Positions 1 through 5,623 of a stretch of 5,623 nucleotides of DNA are shown one piece after another. Under the pieces are notes generated by a model that saw nothing but the letters and a program-made list of their open reading frames with translations, had not been told where the DNA came from and made no database searches. The stretch's first letter is position 1; each line of letters starts with the position of its first letter. The position numbers and the translations under genes are program-made. Source of the DNA: an uncultured Odoribacter sp. (lineage in GTDB: Bacteria > Bacteroidota > Bacteroidia > Bacteroidales > Marinifilaceae); contig CAJJNP010000179.1 in the NCBI GenBank assembly GCA_905193145.1, positions 1-5,623 on the forward strand. The letters are read 5' to 3'.

Positions 1-1545
1 CTCCGTTGGGCATTCAATCAGTATAAAAGTGATTTTACGATTGTTTTTGCTGTATCCGGACGTATAGAGTTGGTTGCCCCATTGAAAGTAAAGAAGAGCA
101 ACTTTACGGTGGCGGGGCAGACAGCACCTGGAGATGGAATATGTATTACAAGTAATAAGGTAAATTTAGGTGGTTCATCCAATTTCATTTTACGGCATAT
201 ACGTTTTCGTATCGGACAGACAGATGTGAATGGAAATATTTTGGCTGAAAATTCACTTGGAGCTGAGAATTGCGAGAATTTTATAATTGATCATTGTACA
301 TTTGGGTGGTCGGTAGAAGAGAATATAAATACGTTTGATGATCATTTTCATACAGTTCAGTGGTGTATCGTCCATGAAGGGTTATACAATGCCGGCCATC
401 CGAAAGGTGTTCGTGGGTATGGATGTCAATGGGGAGGCTCTTCCGCTACTTATCATCATAATTTGTTAGCTAATAATCAATCGCGCTCTCCTCGCTTTAA
501 TGGTTCCAGAGGTGGAACAATCGGACAGGACTTAAGTGTCTATTTGGAATATATAAATAATGTAAATTACAATTGGGGTAGTAGCGGGGCTTGTTATGGA
601 GGAGAAAACACCTCGGAGAATAGGAAATTTTTTGGACATGAAGGAAACTTTATTAACAATTATTATAAGCCGGGACCGGCTACTCCTTCTGGTACTCATT
701 ATTTCTTTAATCAATCTTTGCAACGCGATGGTGCTACTTCTTTAGGTCCTTCCAAATGGCATTTCAGTGGTAACATTATGGAAGGTGACGATGCTGTGAC
801 AGCTGATAATTGGAAAGGTTTTAAAAATAGTACTTCTTATTCTATAGATGATATCAAAGTAGATACGATCATACAGACTTCTGGTGATCATGATCATCAA
901 AAATATCATTATGATTGGGATACTTATACATATAAGAATTATGAGACGGCTGCAGAGGCTTATGAATCTGTTCTTGCTGCTGTCGGTGCATGGCCACGTG
1001 ATCTCATTGATACACGTATAGTGAAAAGTGTACGTGAAGGTTTGGCACCTTATGGCAATCATGGGATCATTGATTTGCCCTCGCAGGCTGAAGGTCCCCT
1101 TGCTTATGATACTTTTGATAGAGTGGTGGATAGTGATGGAGATGGTATGGATGATGCTTGGGAATTGGCGAATGGATTGAGTCCGGCTGATCCTGCTGAC
1201 GGTAATAGTTTGACGGAGTTGGGATACACAGCTCTTGAAGTCTATTTGAATAGCTTAGTCGGCGAGAATATAAAACATGATTTTTCTACAGTAGGTATCC
1301 AAAGTGAACATGCCGATCAGCGGCTTGAGTTGGCGAGTACGATTGTTACGGAGGAACTGGAAATTCTTTGTGACGAAGATTTGGACGGTGCTTATATATA
1401 TACAATAAATGGAACCCGGATAATGGGGGTTAAAATAGAGGGTGGCAAGACATTATCTGTTTCTGGTCTTGAATCTGGTTACTATATTATTGCTGTTTAT
1501 ACAAAGGCTGGTGATGCGAAAATAGCTAAATTCTTAAAAAAATAA
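1..1545 (+). CDS. Pectate lyase, polysaccharide lyase family 1 (5'-truncated by window edge)
   Basis: A secreted enzyme expected to cleave polygalacturonate (pectin backbone) by calcium-dependent beta-elimination. The frame is open from base 1, and 514 codons precede the TAA at 1543-1545. The first visible residues (LRWAFNQYK) align with LRYAVTVEK of the lyase at 2989, so the signal peptide and the first part of the PL1 fold lie upstream; the ATG-like codons inside the window are not the start. Family landmarks: TVAGQTAPG from 106, IIDHCT at 283-300, HHNLL at 454-468, SRSPRF at 481-498 (Arg at 484-486 is the likely catalytic base by family analogy) and NNYYKPGPAT at 655-684. An Asp-rich motif DSDGDGMDDAWE follows at 1129-1164, as is usual after this fold in Bacteroidetes PL1 enzymes. 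The last ~60 residues (LESGYYIIAVY near the end) resemble a type IX sorting domain without the YPNP motif. Two family positions are unusual: GWSVEE for the common WSxDE, and RGYG for HGYG. The family call is firm; exact substrate is inferred. Confidence 0.93.
   Translation, partial: LRWAFNQYKSDFTIVFAVSGRIELVAPLKVKKSNFTVAGQTAPGDGICITSNKVNLGGSSNFILRHIRFRIGQTDVNGNILAENSLGAENCENFIIDHCTFGWSVEENINTFDDHFHTVQWCIVHEGLYNAGHPKGVRGYGCQWGGSSATYHHNLLANNQSRSPRFNGSRGGTIGQDLSVYLEYINNVNYNWGSSGACYGGENTSENRKFFGHEGNFINNYYKPGPATPSGTHYFFNQSLQRDGATSLGPSKWHFSGNIMEGDDAVTADNWKGFKNSTSYSIDDIKVDTIIQTSGDHDHQKYHYDWDTYTYKNYETAAEAYESVLAAVGAWPRDLIDTRIVKSVREGLAPYGNHGIIDLPSQAEGPLAYDTFDRVVDSDGDGMDDAWELANGLSPADPADGNSLTELGYTALEVYLNSLVGENIKHDFSTVGIQSEHADQRLELASTIVTEELEILCDEDLDGAYIYTINGTRIMGVKIEGGKTLSVSGLESGYYIIAVYTKAGDAKIAKFLKK
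454..471 (+). repeat. 18-bp exact match shared with 4501-4518 (HHNLLA codons)
   Basis: The codons for HHNLLA are identical in both lyase genes over 18 bases, in the same frame and orientation. Identity stops on both sides. This is a conserved strand of the PL1 fold kept at DNA level, more likely shared ancestry and similar codon choice than a mobile or regulatory repeat. Confidence 0.85.
661..683 (+). repeat. 23-bp exact match shared with 4669-4691 (YYKPGPAT codons)
   Basis: Both lyase genes use exactly the same bases for YYKPGPA plus the first two bases of the Thr codon, in frame. The surrounding coding sequence has diverged widely, so this short block stands out. It encodes a conserved turn after the lyase core. 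Confidence 0.88.
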
Positions 1546-1553
1546 AAATAAAT

Positions 1554-1603
1554 ACCTATCCTGTTATTGTAATTCTCTAAAGGTGAGTACGTACGGGATG
1601 GGT
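1554..1603 (+). terminator. Imperfect inverted repeat between lyase and secreted protein; possible weak terminator
   Basis: ACCTATCCTGT at 1554-1564 can pair with ACGGGATGGGT at 1593-1603: 11 pairs, two of them G-U, around a 28-nt loop. It starts nine bases after the stop of the first lyase gene. Only a short GTTT follows, so it lacks the T-run of a standard intrinsic terminator. The loop end contains the 8-bp palindrome GTACGTAC at 1587-1594, which could form its own fold. It may be an attenuating or mRNA-stabilising hairpin, or chance pairing. With a 79-bp gap, the two genes may still be co-transcribed. Confidence 0.3.
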
Positions 1604-1624
1604 GTTTCGTCTATCTATTAGAAT

Positions 1625-2845
1625 ATGTATTTAATAAAAAATAAGATGGAAAATATTATTACAAAATCAATGGTTTGCAGTGCAATAGCTATTATTGGAT
1701 TTTCTGCAATTACGAAGGCTCAGTGTCCCAATTTTACTTACTATCCTATAAATCAAGCTATTGGATGGAATTCGTCTGAGTATTATAAGGTGATTGATTT
1801 GGATGCAGCAACTTTAACGGATGCAGCTAAATATCCGCGGACAGGGGCTATAGACGGGCAAGACGATAATGTAGATTATGAGCAGAATATTTTAAAGTCT
1901 CCTACCGGAGATGGAAATATAACTGTTCCTTTATATAATCCTGCTGAAGAACAGGGACAATATGTACCTTCCGGATATAATTATGATATTAAGTTTGTTC
2001 GTTGTGTGTTTGCTCCAGATCATTATACCAGTGCTCTTACAAAAGACGATAATGGTATGCTCCCTTCCGGTAATACTAATGCATGTACTATAAATGATAA
2101 CACTTGTTTGGTTGGTAATGTTTATGGCAAACAAGGATTTATAGAACTAAGTAGACAAGCGGCTTCTGCGGGTGAACCTGCTAATAGCAAATGCGGATAC
2201 ATACAGCTCGACAATTTATATGGTGTAGAGCGAATTCAATGGTCTTATTCTTCTACAAGTTGGAAACGCGGAGTTATTTGTGAAATCAGGCTTGGCGGAG
2301 AAGGTGCCGAGTGGTTGCCGCAACGTATTATACCAAGTGAAACAAATGCTTATGCAACATTTTCTGAACAGGGATATGAATTTGAAGAATTAATAAATGC
2401 GGTAGATGGTGAAGATGCGGAAACACCTGTTTCTGTTCGTTTCCGTGTATTTGATTGTGATACTCTTACATGGGCAAGTGAATATAATCTCGATCCGAAA
2501 GACAGATCTCCAGAATATTATTATGCAAGACCTGGTGTTCTTCAACCGGTGCGTATTCATCAGATTAAGGTTTATTCGGCTTTTACAGGGGCTGAAATGG
2601 CACAGAAGATTCAAGAAGCAACAGGTGTACATGGAACTACTGATGAATGTTTTTATGTCAGAAAAGAAGGTTTGGAACTTTGTGCATCGGAAGAATGTTC
2701 GATGGAACTTTACACAGTTGAAGGAAAACAGATTCGTAGAGTACAAGGGAAAAAGATGGGTGTTTCCGACTTGGATAAAGGAATTTACATTTTGAAGGCT
2801 ATTAATTCTGATGGAATAGTCAAAAACACTAAATTTTCTTTATAA
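1625..2845 (+). CDS. Secreted Cys-rich protein of unknown function with sorting-type C-terminal tail
   Basis: I do not recognise the family. The 406-residue product begins with a signal peptide: hydrophobic core VCSAIAIIGFSAI (17-29) and likely cleavage after TKA at 32, giving an N-terminal Gln. The Cys at 34 is not in a lipobox, so a lipoprotein is unlikely. ATG at 1646 (Met8) is an alternative start that gives a more compact signal peptide; no clear ribosome site decides. The mature chain has ten cysteines (34, 127, 154, 161, 190, 219, 278, 342, 353, 358), and many aromatic and beta-prone stretches. The stretch RIHQIKVYSA (310-319) looks like a closing strand of a beta-sandwich domain. Residues ~350-406 (LYTVEGKQI, then LDKGIYILKA) resemble the tail of the upstream lyase and the type IX sorting fold, without YPNP. 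No PL1 or other catalytic motif is visible. Its place between two pectate lyases suggests a pectin-binding or accessory role, which is inference only. Confidence 0.88.
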   Translation: MYLIKNKMENIITKSMVCSAIAIIGFSAITKAQCPNFTYYPINQAIGWNSSEYYKVIDLDAATLTDAAKYPRTGAIDGQDDNVDYEQNILKSPTGDGNITVPLYNPAEEQGQYVPSGYNYDIKFVRCVFAPDHYTSALTKDDNGMLPSGNTNACTINDNTCLVGNVYGKQGFIELSRQAASAGEPANSKCGYIQLDNLYGVERIQWSYSSTSWKRGVICEIRLGGEGAEWLPQRIIPSETNAYATFSEQGYEFEELINAVDGEDAETPVSVRFRVFDCDTLTWASEYNLDPKDRSPEYYYARPGVLQPVRIHQIKVYSAFTGAEMAQKIQEATGVHGTTDECFYVRKEGLELCASEECSMELYTVEGKQIRRVQGKKMGVSDLDKGIYILKAINSDGIVKNTKFSL

Positions 2846-2863
2846 AAAAATAGTGTATTAAGT

Positions 2864-2893
2864 GAGGTTGTGTCAAAATGTTGGCACAGCCTC
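2864..2893 (+). terminator. Strong hairpin between genes 2 and 3, candidate transcription terminator
   Basis: GAGGTTGTGTCAA (2864-2876) pairs with TTGGCACAGCCTC (2881-2893) over 13 bp with two G-U pairs and an AATG tetraloop. It lies 18 bases after the stop of the secreted-protein gene, where an intrinsic terminator is expected. The downstream sequence TATAATAAGG is AT-rich but has no true T-run, so termination may be partial. An A-run at 2844-2850 precedes it, but on the opposite strand it is too far from the stem to serve as an adjacent T-run. The stem is clear from the sequence; its function is inferred. Confidence 0.6.
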
Positions 2894-2910
2894 TATAATA
2901 AGGTTAGTTA

Positions 2911-2940
2911 TTTGTGTCTTGAATATAGACAATATAACTG
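2911..2940 (+). promoter_or_regulatory. Weak Bacteroides-type promoter candidate upstream of the modular lyase
   Basis: TTTG at 2911-2914 is a possible -33 element. TATAACTG at 2933-2940 matches the Bacteroides -7 consensus TAnnTTTG at only four of six fixed positions, with 18 bp between them. A better -7 match, TATGTTTT at 2953-2960, has no TTTG at the right distance. The hairpin just upstream makes a separate promoter for the third gene reasonable, but the match is weak. Confidence 0.2.
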
Positions 2941-2988
2941 ATAAATATGATTTATGTTTTTACTATCAATTGATTGAAATCTGTTATT

Positions 2989-5623
2989 ATGAAAAAGAAA
3001 ATTACGTTATTCACTTTGTTTTTTGGAGTGTTGTCGGTATTTGCCCAACAGGCTCCTATTAAGATCGACTTTAATAAAAGCGATCGTCAGGAAAAAGAGG
3101 TACATGAACCAGGATATGTCTCATGGGTTATTCAGGATTGTGTGGATACAACAAGGGTTATCAATGGAATTACTTTTACACTTGCTAATGGAGAAAATTC
3201 AAGCGGCCCGTCTTTAAAATCTCATTGGTATAAAGCAGGTCTTCAAACTCCTTATTTTGCTCGTTTGGTAAGTGATGGAGTGATTGTCAACGGAGGTGAT
3301 TTTGATGGTGGAGAAATAGAATTGACATTAGAGGGGCTTTCAGCAGGCAAGCATACTTTATTGACATATCATAATCAAGTAGATGCACCTACTGACAAGA
3401 CGTTCGGTGAGATTTGCATTGATGTAAATGGGAAGCAAGTAGTCAAAAATTTACCGCCAACACAGCGTGTACTTAGTAATTATGATGCGGCGACAGCCTA
3501 TATCGAGTTTGAGGCGGTGGAGGGAGAACCGGTCAAATTCCGTTTCTATCCGAATTATTCGTCATCGGCACCTTCAATAAATGTTATTATAAACGGATTG
3601 GCTTTGGATGTTCCTAATCTGGCTAAACAAGCAAAATCTCCTTCTCCGGAAAACTTGGATATCCATGTGAATGCAGAAGATGGTAATTATACTTTGAGTT
3701 GGACGTCGGCACCGGATGCTGTTGCGCATCAGGTTTATATAGGAACAGATTCACTGACTGTAGCTCAGGCAGATAAGACATCTTCTTGTTATAAAGGGGA
3801 ACAGGCACATACTACTTTTGCATTAAATGATTTAACTTCCCGTTTTTATTATTATTGGCGTATAGATGAAGTCGAAGCGAATGGTGAGATAACCAAAGGG
3901 GATATCTGGAAGTTCTCCCCGCGTTTATTGGCTTTCCCCGGTGCTGAGGGATATGGACGTTTTGCACGTGGCGGTCGTGGCGGTAAAGTGGTATATGTGA
4001 CTAATTTGCAGGATTATGATCCTACCATCGGCGAAACCCCGATTCCGGGAAGTCTGCGTTATGCTGTTACCGTAGAGAAGGGAGCCCGTACGATTGTCTT
4101 CGGAGTTTCCGGTATTATTACATTAAAGACACGCTTGACCTTGTCGGACTCTTTTGTTACAGTTGCGGGACAAACTTCTCCGAATAAAGGTATTTGTTTG
4201 AAGGGAGCGCCGTTTGGCTTTAGTGGTACCAGTGATGCTGTGATGCGGTTTATGCGTATACGTATCGGAGCCGGTCAAACTTATGACGGAACCGGATTGA
4301 ACGGTGCTAATCATTGTATTTTCGATCATCTGTCGGTAAGTTGGTCTATTGATGAGGCATTCTCTTCACGTAGCGGACAAAACTTGACATTGCAAAAAAC
4401 CATGCTGGCCGAAGCATTGAACGCAGCGGATCACCAGAATTATCCTTCCGGAACCCGTCATGGTTATGCGGCGACGATTAGTGGGGATATTGGTAGTTTC
4501 CATCATAATTTGTTAGCTCATAATGAAGGACGTAACTGGAGTTTAGGTGGTGGATTGGATGGTGACGGTAATTTTGCCGGTCGCATGGATATTTTCAATA
4601 ATGTGGTTTACAACTGGGATGGCCGTACGACTGATGGCGGTGCGCATGAAGTGAATTTTGTGAATAACTATTATAAGCCGGGACCGGCTACATTGAATGG
4701 GGGTAAAAAAACTGCCTTGAATTTGCAGCATGATGATTATCCGGGTACACAGAAATACTATACAAATGGAAATATCGTAGAGGGATGGTATGAAGATTTG
4801 AGTAATCCTCAGAATGGTTGTGTGGATGGTTCATGGCCAAATGGTGATAAGAAATATGATCCTTTTGTGACAGAACCTTTCTTTGAATCGTTTGCCACTG
4901 TTCATACAGCAAAAGATGCCTACAAAGCGGTACTTTCGGACGTCGGATGTACATTGCCTATGTTTGATGATCATGATGTACGTATTGTAAAAGAAACTTT
5001 GGATGGAACAGCTACTTATAAAGGTAGTAAAACCGGAGAGCCGGGATTGATCGATCATCAGGATGATGCCGGTGGTTGGGAAGACTATCCCGAGGAAATT
5101 GTAGATCTGAGTGAATTTGATACAGATATGGATGGTTTGCCTAACTGGTGGGAAATTATGTTCGGAACAAACCCGGAATCGGCAGTAGGTGATTTCTCTG
5201 ATGCAAATGCGGATGACGACGAAGATGGATATACAAACTTGGAAGAGTATTTGAACTACATGGCTGTACCTCATACTGCAGTCGAAGTGAATAAAGAGGC
5301 AGAGTTTGATTTGGCTCCCTATTTTGTGGGATATTCCAAGACCACTCCGGTTTATACGGTAGCTGCCATTCAGAATGCTACGGCAACGGTTGACGAAGGC
5401 ATATTGAAAGTTACTCCGGAAAAAGATTTTGAGGGTATTGTGAATGTAGATGTAAAAGTGACAGACCAGGATGGTGCTTCTATGGTACGTTCATTTGCTG
5501 TCAGAGTGGGTGAAAAAGCCGTTTCTACCGGTATTCATTCTGCAAAGAATGATCAGGAAATCTCGGTTTATCCGAATCCGGCTGTCGATTATATCTATGT
5601 GAGTGTTCAGAGTGATGTTCAGG
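2989..5623 (+). CDS. Large modular pectate lyase, PL1 family (3'-truncated by window edge)
   Basis: A secreted multidomain enzyme expected to cleave homogalacturonan by beta-elimination. ATG 2989 is the first start after an in-frame TGA at 2971, and the frame stays open for 878 codons to the window end. Layout: signal peptide 1-19 (MKKKITLFTLFFGVLSVFA, cleaved before QQ); unassigned beta-rich domain ~24-210; fibronectin III-like domain ~217-312 (ending in YYYWRIDEVEA and GDIWKFSP); PL1 lyase ~315-690. PL1 landmarks are AFPGAEGYGR (315-324), GGRGGK (328-333), TVAGQT (391-396), FDH (445-447), WSIDE (452-456), HHNLLAHNEGR (505-515, Arg515 the likely catalytic base) and NNYYKPGPAT (559-568). Then come an Asp-rich segment DTDMDGLPNWWE (711-722) with ANADDDEDGYTNLEEY, an Ig/cadherin-like domain ~765-844, and the first part of a type IX sorting domain, SVYPNPAVDYIYV (859-871). 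Perhaps 50 residues are missing. The Arg515 neighbourhood reads GRNWS rather than RxPR. The PL1 call is firm; the flanking domains are assigned by eye. Confidence 0.94.
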   Translation, partial: MKKKITLFTLFFGVLSVFAQQAPIKIDFNKSDRQEKEVHEPGYVSWVIQDCVDTTRVINGITFTLANGENSSGPSLKSHWYKAGLQTPYFARLVSDGVIVNGGDFDGGEIELTLEGLSAGKHTLLTYHNQVDAPTDKTFGEICIDVNGKQVVKNLPPTQRVLSNYDAATAYIEFEAVEGEPVKFRFYPNYSSSAPSINVIINGLALDVPNLAKQAKSPSPENLDIHVNAEDGNYTLSWTSAPDAVAHQVYIGTDSLTVAQADKTSSCYKGEQAHTTFALNDLTSRFYYYWRIDEVEANGEITKGDIWKFSPRLLAFPGAEGYGRFARGGRGGKVVYVTNLQDYDPTIGETPIPGSLRYAVTVEKGARTIVFGVSGIITLKTRLTLSDSFVTVAGQTSPNKGICLKGAPFGFSGTSDAVMRFMRIRIGAGQTYDGTGLNGANHCIFDHLSVSWSIDEAFSSRSGQNLTLQKTMLAEALNAADHQNYPSGTRHGYAATISGDIGSFHHNLLAHNEGRNWSLGGGLDGDGNFAGRMDIFNNVVYNWDGRTTDGGAHEVNFVNNYYKPGPATLNGGKKTALNLQHDDYPGTQKYYTNGNIVEGWYEDLSNPQNGCVDGSWPNGDKKYDPFVTEPFFESFATVHTAKDAYKAVLSDVGCTLPMFDDHDVRIVKETLDGTATYKGSKTGEPGLIDHQDDAGGWEDYPEEIVDLSEFDTDMDGLPNWWEIMFGTNPESAVGDFSDANADDDEDGYTNLEEYLNYMAVPHTAVEVNKEAEFDLAPYFVGYSKTTPVYTVAAIQNATATVDEGILKVTPEKDFEGIVNVDVKVTDQDGASMVRSFAVRVGEKAVSTGIHSAKNDQEISVYPNPAVDYIYVSVQSDVQ
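4501..4518 (+). repeat. 18-bp exact match shared with 454-471 (HHNLLA codons)
   Basis: Second copy of the shared HHNLLA coding segment, here just upstream of the putative catalytic Arg codon of the modular lyase. The two copies are 4047 bp apart in direct orientation. Confidence 0.85.
4669..4691 (+). repeat. 23-bp exact match shared with 661-683 (YYKPGPAT codons)
   Basis: Second copy of the shared YYKPGPAT segment, 4008 bp from the first in direct orientation. Each copy sits within the lyase domain of its gene. Confidence 0.88.

Noticed and set aside
742..1062. 106-residue - strand ORF opposite the first lyase
   Set aside because: Antisense shadow of conserved lyase sequence, low complexity, with no start context or motif.
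1712..1729. Lipoprotein signal at Cys34 of the secreted protein
   Set aside because: The residue before Cys is Gln and no Leu lies at the -3 position (TKAQC), so it does not fit a lipobox; ordinary cleavage after Ala32 fits better.
2406..2795. 129-residue + strand ORF inside the secreted-protein gene
   Set aside because: It is an out-of-frame shadow. The main frame has a signal peptide and a homologous C-terminal tail, while this one is a run of basic and hydrophobic residues with no domain.
2947..2973. Eight-codon ATG-to-TGA mini-ORF just upstream of the modular lyase
   Set aside because: It could be an upstream leader ORF, but such short frames are common by chance in AT-rich leaders, and it shows no run of regulatory codons.
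2862..3062. Possible 66-residue + strand ORF starting ATGAGG-like near the hairpin
   Set aside because: It runs through the hairpin and the start of the modular lyase in another frame, and its product has no coherent features. The lyase frame at 2989 has a clear signal peptide.
4831..5274. 147-residue - strand ORF opposite the lyase
   Set aside because: It lies wholly antisense to a well-supported PL1/Asp-rich coding region. Its Ile/Cys/Arg-rich product is typical of reverse-complement translation.
1..5623. tRNA/rRNA genes, CRISPR arrays, insertion sequences or attachment sites
   Set aside because: Coding sequence fills nearly all the window, and the two short gaps show no cloverleaf, repeat-spacer pattern, transposase or terminal repeats.

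Overview
The window looks like a segment of a pectin-degradation locus (polysaccharide utilisation locus type) from a gut Bacteroides or close relative. The reasons are the AT-rich intergenic DNA, the lack of clear Shine-Dalgarno sequences, signal peptides that would leave an N-terminal Gln, PL1 lyases of the Bacteroidetes type, and C-terminal domains resembling type IX secretion (Por) sorting signals. No SusC/SusD, regulator or transporter gene lies in the window, so the PUL assignment is inferred from gene content. The species cannot be fixed from this sequence.

There are three genes, all on the + strand. (1) 1-1545 is the 3' part of a PL1-family pectate lyase. It has lost its signal peptide and the first strands of the parallel beta-helix to the window edge. 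It ends in an Asp-rich calcium-type motif and a degenerate sorting-type tail. (2) 1625-2845 is a complete secreted protein of 406 residues with no recognised family. It appears beta-rich, has ten cysteines after the signal peptide, and has a C-terminal tail related to that of gene 1. (3) 2989 to the window end is a large modular pectate lyase, open at the 3' edge: signal peptide, unassigned beta-rich N-terminal domain, fibronectin III-like domain, PL1 lyase domain, Asp-rich motif, Ig/cadherin-like domain, and the start of a canonical YPNP sorting domain.

Both gaps are short (79 and 143 bp) and each holds an inverted repeat. The second is a strong 13-bp hairpin with a tetraloop at 2864-2893, a plausible terminator or RNA-processing point between genes 2 and 3. 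The likely shared job is extracellular or surface depolymerisation of homogalacturonan by two divergent lyases, with the middle protein as a possible glycan-binding accessory; this last role is a guess from context.

I found nothing that clearly amounts to a new system. The best leads are the unassigned middle protein, the unassigned N-terminal domain of the third gene, the altered motif residues in each lyase, and the graded decay of the sorting domains.
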